Under the pieces are notes generated by a model, which was not told the DNA's origin, searched no databases, and saw only the letters and a program-made list of their open reading frames with translations. A stretch of DNA of 64,000 nt from Peribolospora baueri (lineage: Eukaryota > Basidiomycota > Peribolosporomycetes > Peribolosporales > Peribolosporaceae), in assembly GCA_029717555.1 (NCBI GenBank), contig JAMDHS010000036.1, positions 62,001-126,000 on the forward strand, read 5' to 3'. This document shows positions 58,664 through 64,000 of the stretch, in pieces. Each line of letters begins with the position of its first letter. The first letter of the stretch is position 1. Position numbers and translations under genes: made by a program.

Positions 58664-59731
58664 TAGGTGCCATCTTTCTTTGCTGCTCCGCCTTCCTTTT
58701 TTTTTTCTCTGCATCGTCATCTCACCTGGCTTCCTCCCCATCCCATCCTGGCCGCCCCGACCCCGCAGTCACGATGCAACGTCCAAACCATTGAAACTCT
58801 CCGCTTTCCTGGAAGCGCTCGACGCGTATGCGGGCTGCCAGATGCGGTTCGGTCGATGATCGACCAGAGTCTTCATTTCGTTTCGGTTCGCTTCTGAAGC
58901 ACTAGTGGTCAGCAGATCGTATCCAGCTACGTTGTCCCAAGTTTCCTTCTTCGTGTACGATCCGGCCCAGAACCAGAACACGGCGCACGGCAGCGCATCC
59001 AAGTTCGTTCGACGTCCGCACTTGGAGTCGTGTACGTATGTTTCCGATCCTCCTTCCGTCTCGCACTCGTTCTCTAGATTTCGTCCCGTCCGCGCGCATG
59101 CAATTCCCTTCGCCACCTGAGCCTCTTGGGCAGTGGCTGTATCTGCGAGCATGTTTAATCGACGTGTTCCTCCGTTCGTGAACCTAAGCCTCTCAAGGTC
59201 GCGCGCTTTAGCATAACTCTTCGTTCGTCTCTCAGAGTCCATTCGACCGTGCATGTCCTACGTATGTACCTTTCCGAGATCAAATCTGACTTCAGGTCAA
59301 CTCGATGTCGATGGAGAGAGAAATGCCTGTTGAGAAGAGTTCACCCATCGTGGGTAAGGGACAATGGACAAGGAATGACAGTTTCGGGTTGGCGGGGGAG
59401 TGGGGGAGAAGAAAGAGACGGGAAGTCATGAAGAAAGAGCGTAAAGAAGTGAGAGTGCAAGAAAGAGCCCAAAGAAGGTATGGAGGCGAGGGAAAGAACA
59501 GAGTGGATGTGTCGCTCAGTGGCAGTCTCTGTGGGAAAGCAGTCGGGGGGAAAGAGAAGGAGGTAACAAGCAAAGGAAGGAGGACGATAGGGGAAACGAT
59601 GGCGAAGACTTGCAAGAGTAATTTTCAAGAAGGAAGACGCCAAGCATTGCTATAAGTGGCGTTAAGCCCGATCCCAGCGCCATGGTCGGCAGGAAGACCA
59701 GCGTGGCCGTGTACACATTCGATCACCCAGC
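58664..59731. other. Intergenic region between convergent genes
   Basis: This 1.07-kb stretch lies between the ends of NUS1 and the thioredoxin-fold gene. It is partly purine-rich on the plus strand (59380-59600). I see no supported gene or RNA. Confidence 0.5.
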
Positions 59732-62700
59732 TCAATCCTCCCCTTTTTCCTCCCCATCACTGGCCTCAGCCATCGCAGCGTCCGCCTCCCGAAGGATCTC
59801 CGAGAGCGTCTTCTTGTGCCCTCGGGCTCCGCGGGGTGGGCTATGGCTGCTGTTGGCGGTGGTGGGTGTTTGGTGAAATGACGACACGGGCGACTTGGGC
59901 GGTAGTGGCGGAGGTAACGAGTCAGTAGGAGAAGGGGGATCGGCTATACCGTGCGTGTGCGTAACATTCGGTCTCGGGGATGTATCTTGAGGCGATCGTG
60001 GGCGAGGTTGAGACGGAGAGTTGGGTTTAGACGTGATCGCTTGTTCGGCGGAATAACCGGTGAGACCGGGTGTAGACGGAGATGCTGGACTCTGAGGCTG
60101 GGCGCGGGTTGATGGAGATGACAGGCCTGGACTAGTAGGCACCGGCGGAGGAGGGCTTTTGGGCAAAGGTGGCGGCGCTTCCTTGTCTTTCGTCCGAGAT
60201 CCGGAAATGCTGCGCGCGCTCTTCAAACTGCTCAAGCTCCCCTGCCGAGGCAAAGGGGGTACGGGCGGAGCGGCGGCCGCGTCGCCTCGGAGATTAGTCC
60301 GACTGCTCGTGGGACTGCGGGCAGGAGAGGTGGTGCGAGAGTTGGATCTGGACGCGCGCCGTCGGGTGGGAGTCGCTGGAGGCACGACGACGCTCGAGCG
60401 ACGGCTCCATGCGTTATCGTTGCTCGCCGTGCCACCTCCTGGGCTGATGCCGGCGCTTGTGGGGCTGCCCCCATGGCTCTCGGCCGGGCTTGCCAGCGCA
60501 GAGAAAGAAGTGTAAGTCGCCGCACTCATGGGGCTACCGAGATAGGCATAGTTGGAGTCATCTGACAGATTATAACCAGCATGATCACCGCCCGATGCAA
60601 TGATGCTCAGTGGAGGCACGATTGGCGCAGGCAAGGGCTCCATCAGTTCGTTGGCGTCCGGCTGGATGAACGGCATCGAGAATGGGGCAGAGGATGAGGA
60701 AGAAGATACCGTGCGAGAGCGAGAAGCGGGAGAAAGCGACGAGGTCGAGCGCTTGGAGCGAATGGAGGGCGCGAGTAACACCGATGGCGAACGTCGAGCT
60801 TGTCTCGGTAGCTCTGCATCCGTGGGTGAAGGACCCGCGCTGAGTTGTCGTGAAGAAGTTGGAGACGCCGGAGAGACTGGTGCTGCAAGCTTGTCCTGTG
60901 GAAATGGCACCTCCTGTCCTGCTTCGCCCTGTTCGGATGGCGAAGGCACGGGTTGAACATGGACGTCTGACTCGTCTGCAGTCGTCTCCGTCGCCACCGG
61001 ACTCGCTGACTTAGCATTAGCCACGACTGCTTCACTGGAATGGATCTCCACCGGCTGAACGTCAGCTGGCCCAGTCGAAAGAGCGGATGCAGAGACCTCG
61101 TCAACCTGGGCCCCAAGAGAGAGGGCTCCATCCGGCGCGACCTTCTCCTCTGCGCAACGCTCTTGCTCATCCCGCGTCTGCGCCTCCAAAGCCGTAATCT
61201 TCTCGGCGGTATCAACCATGCCTTCCGATGAGCCACCGTTACCCGAAGTCGTCGGTGCAGCCCCACCCTCGGACACTTTCGTATCCTCAGCCTGTCTGCC
61301 GTCTTCCGCGCTAGATGGCTGAATCTCTGCTTCATGACCGGCATCCTCGCCCGCGTTCGCTGAAACGTCTTCCTTCGTCGCAATCTCGTCCTTGGAAGGC
61401 ACCACCTCTGTCGTAGCTGCCGCGTCGGCCGGTGCGCGCTCCGCATCGTCAGCCACCAAAGTCGAAGGTAACTCGGAAGGACTAGCGGAAGCTCCAGCCT
61501 CGCCTGGAGCACTTGCTGGGAAGGCTGGGTCCTTACCCTCTGCAGGCTCCTCTAGCACTGCTGCGTCGGGCGTGGCCTTCGGCGAAGTCGTCAACGTAGA
61601 AACGTCCTCCTTAGGAGAGGAAACCACACTCGTTTCTACTGCCGTCGAGGTCTCCACGTCGGCCTTCTGCTCTGCTGAGGGGGCAACCTCAGCTTTCGTC
61701 TCGTCCTCTGTCGGCAGAGGGTCTTCCTGCTTGGAGGGTTCAGAACTGGAGACTGAAGGCTGCGCAATGGCCTCGGCTGGCTGTGCAATAGCCACCTCGA
61801 CTGTGTCAGCCTTCGAATCGCTCGTGTCCGCGCCAGTTGGCTTATCCAGCCCCTCTTCGGTGGTCTTGAGTCCGTCCCCACTCTTCTCCTCCCTGTCTCC
61901 CTTCGCCGGCAGAACAGGATCCCTGCCTTCCACGCTCGCCAAAAACTTCTCCAGGTCGTCCTCCGTGACGTCGATGTCATCGAGTCCTAGCTCGGCGAAC
62001 AGATCCTCCTCCCTCCTCACGCCGCTCAACGGATCCTCGTCCTCCTCGTCCACCTTGTCGACCCCACCTCGACCGCCTGACTTGCCCAGCCGAGAGATAG
62101 CGCCACTCTCGACACCGCTGGCGGCTCGCTTCACGGCTCCCTTGCCTCTGCTCGCCACAAGCGCAGCCGCCTCTGCCGCCAGCGCCGCGCTCGTCTTTTG
62201 CAAGGGACGCTGGTTTTCGACGCTGGCTGGACCATCGCTAGGTAAGCGGGGCAGGACGGGAACAGCGCCGCCACCGGATCTACCGCTAAGTCGGAGGGGG
62301 CCGACGGTGGAGGAGTAGGCGGGCGATTTGGAGCCCGAGGGGGATTTAAAGTCGGGATCGGCAATGAGAGCAGCAACATCCGCGTCGGAAATCTTCAGGT
62401 CGCCGAGTCCAAGTTCGGCTAGCACGTCGTCCTCCTCCTCTCCGGTTTTGTCGCCCTCCTCCTTGCTCTTGTCTTCTCCACCTCCGGTCGCCGCAGCGGA
62501 CGTCTCCCCTCCCGCAGTACCAGCAGTGTCAGCAGAGGCCTTGGGCTTCTTAGATTTGGACTTTTTCTTTTTCTTGATGCCCTCATCGAGTCGGAGGAAG
62601 AGGTCCAGCTCTCCGTACTCGACCGCCTCTTCGAACTCCTCGAACGTCCCTCGCCATTCGCCATTCACTAGAATGTTCGGAAAGGTAGGGTCCCGAATAG

Positions 62701-63222
62701 CCTAGTCGAGGTGGGATGAAAGACATATGCCGAGTCGGGCGATAAATGAGTCGGTCAATCATCTTTCCCTGCAGAACCAAAGACCTCTAACGGCGAAGGA
62801 AAAAATTCGAAAGGACGCTCGCCCACCTTTCGTTTCCAGCGCTTTTTCTGCTCCTCATCCGATGCCAAGTCAATTATTGTGAAGGGTATCTGAAGGACCA
62901 GAAGCATAAGACGAATTGCTGTCGGCATCGTACTCGCGGGCGAACGTCGCTGCACACGCGATCCAGGCCGCATCCGCGCGGCAAGCCTCGACCAGTCAGG
63001 ACGTAAAAAAGACGCACCTTCTTGGCCGACAAGACGCTGACGTATCTTTCATGCCTCCCTCGGACCTTGTGGTTGCTGAGGATATCTGGAAGAGACGGAG
63101 AGGGCACAGGCCGTCGGTCGGCCAACATCGGAACTCGATCAGCCTTGCGCTCTGCCGCCGTCCTGTTCTCCACACTACTGGCCGAGATACGCACAAGTGG
63201 AAAAGAGCTCTACGGTCGCCAT
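59732..63222 (-). CDS. SH3BGRL-like thioredoxin-fold protein with giant disordered tail
   Basis: Four exons are inferred: 63222-63195, 63085-63018, 62889-62827 and 62701-59732, giving 1042 residues. The first three exons are tiny but in phase and build the fold: MATVELFSTYILSNHKVRGR, HERYVSVLSAKKIPFTIIDL, ASDEEQKKRWKRKAIRDPTF and PNILVNGEWRGTFEEFEEAV, then YGELDLFLRL. This matches the SH3-binding glutamic-acid-rich (SH3BGR) branch of glutaredoxin-like proteins, which lack the redox CxxC motif; none is seen here. About 950 residues of Ser/Pro/Ala/Glu-rich disordered sequence follow. It contains a lysine run (GIKKKKKSKSKK), two copies of an ELGL-type motif and proline-rich stretches near the C-terminus that could bind SH3 domains. 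The start at 63222 is set by the family-like N-terminus; the 28-nt first exon is the least certain. Confidence 0.82.
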
Positions 63223-63674
63223 TTGGAGTTGGGACTGAGTGCCATGGAAGCTATAGCGTCGCCGAGAAGGTGTGGTTGTCGTTTCTTATGATGGCAAGGG
63301 TTGTGTATTCTCGTCGGCCAGTCCGAATCTTTCGAGAAGGTGAGTCGGATGCTTAGCACCGTCAGCCGCAGCACGGCAAGAATGACCCCGGTCACCACCA
63401 CCAACATCACCGACTTCGCGTCCTCGAGTGCGAGCGCAGGCAGACGACATGTTCTCCCTCACGGTAGTTCGGAGGGCCCAGCATGTGCACAAGCCCCTAA
63501 TCCATTTCCTCGGCAAGCGCCAGGCACCTGTTGGTGAGCTTGGAGCTTGGGAGTGCGGCGGGGCGAAATCGCGTCAGAGAATGCCGAAGGTCGTGCTGAC
63601 ACTTTCGCCTTCCTTTCGTCTCATCGTCTCCTCATACGCTCTTCCTAGAACCTCATACCCTTCATGCGCACCCG
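63223..63674. promoter_or_regulatory. Upstream region of the thioredoxin-fold gene
   Basis: This holds the probable promoter of the minus-strand thioredoxin-fold gene and the 3' flank of whatever lies at the right edge. No coding segment is supported. Confidence 0.4.
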
Positions 63675-63968
63675 TTAGCGCCAAAGGAAATTGTTTCTGA
63701 TTTTGACAATTTCCTCGAAAAGTAGGCCATATCGGACGAGAGGATAACGCGCCGTCACGGAAGCGGGACCTGGAGAGCTAGTTTGACCGGATACGTTGCC
63801 ATTTCCCAGGTTCAGGACCGGTCCACACATCAATTCCAATGCTATTTCCATCTCCTCTTCTTCCTCCCGTCCGTCGGCTCCGTCACATTCGTCCTCAGGC
63901 TCTTCGCCTTCAAGCGGTGGTAGTGCACAGCATGAGTACGTTGGGGAGCTCCCTTCGCGATACCGCAA
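63675..63968 (-). other. Possible 3' exon of a gene running off the right edge
   Basis: A minus-strand frame is open here, with an acidic stretch and IALELMCGPVLNLGNGN, ending in NNFLWR and a stop at 63675. Two other frames of the same strand also give protein-like ends, so I cannot tell which, if any, is real. I do not recognise a family. Confidence 0.25.
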
Positions 63969-64000
63969 CGCGGGCGCTACTATTAGTCAGCGGGAGATAG

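Noticed and set aside
60643-61512. Minus-strand Arg/Leu-rich frame of 289 codons
   Set aside because: It is a shifted frame of the thioredoxin-fold protein's tail exon on the same strand; composition is that of a frame-shifted Ser/Ala/Glu-rich sequence.

Overview
The window reads as nuclear DNA of a basidiomycete fungus. It is GC-rich. Most genes are split by short introns (mostly about 50-150 nt) that open with GTGAGT/GTAAGT and close with CAG/TAG. Genes are packed on both strands and encode single-copy eukaryotic housekeeping proteins with long disordered tails. The high intron density and protein style fit Pucciniomycotina (for example Microbotryomycetes) better than ascomycetes, but the lineage is inference. 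I saw no bacterial operons, CRISPR, rRNA, tRNA, retroelement or DNA transposon.

Region by region. 1-8.3 kb: the 3' tip of a plus-strand gene, then three minus-strand genes: leucine carboxyl methyltransferase (PPM1/LCMT1), a Sel1-repeat protein of Dsf2/Nif1 type, and alpha-SNAP (SEC17). 8.9-10.5 kb: an acidic hypothetical protein. 11.8-19.5 kb: TRAPP subunit Trs31, the spliceosomal factor MFAP1 (minus) and a UVRAG/Vps38-like PI3-kinase subunit that shares a 258-bp divergent promoter with MFAP1. 20.4-21.7 kb: an AusD-like methyltransferase whose reading frame is broken. 22.3-27 kb: an oligopeptide transporter (OPT) with more than 20 exons, several of them tiny. 28-35 kb: the AMPK gamma subunit Snf4 (minus) and the Ssh4/Ear1-type SPRY adaptor (plus). 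35.5-37.6 kb: a trypsin-fold serine protease. 37.9-41.6 kb: a damaged Gfo/Idh/MocA oxidoreductase beside an MFS sugar transporter. 41.6-44.5 kb: the largest gap, with no gene I can support. 44.5-50.8 kb: the N-recognin E3 ligase UBR1. 51.2-53.9 kb: a large membrane-anchored hypothetical protein with a PPxY motif. 54.5-58.7 kb: D-arabinono-1,4-lactone oxidase (minus) and the dehydrodolichyl diphosphate synthase subunit Nus1 (plus), divergent. 59.7-63.2 kb: an SH3BGRL-like thioredoxin-fold protein with a giant disordered tail.

The genes do not form one pathway. Recurrent themes are membrane traffic (SEC17, TRS31, UVRAG), ubiquitin-linked turnover (UBR1, SSH4) and nutrient uptake and sensing (OPT, MFS, SNF4, PPM1). 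I found no convincing new multi-gene system. The most noteworthy points are two decaying enzyme genes (in-frame catalytic-core deletion; stop plus frame break), the micro-exon-rich OPT gene, large insertions inside conserved folds (fourth CBS repeat of Snf4, C2-like region of UVRAG, lactone oxidase), a duplicated ELGL-type motif in the thioredoxin-fold protein and a 75-bp coding tandem repeat in MFAP1. Exon coordinates below were worked out by hand from splice signals, reading-frame continuity and recalled family sequences; none has been checked against transcripts.
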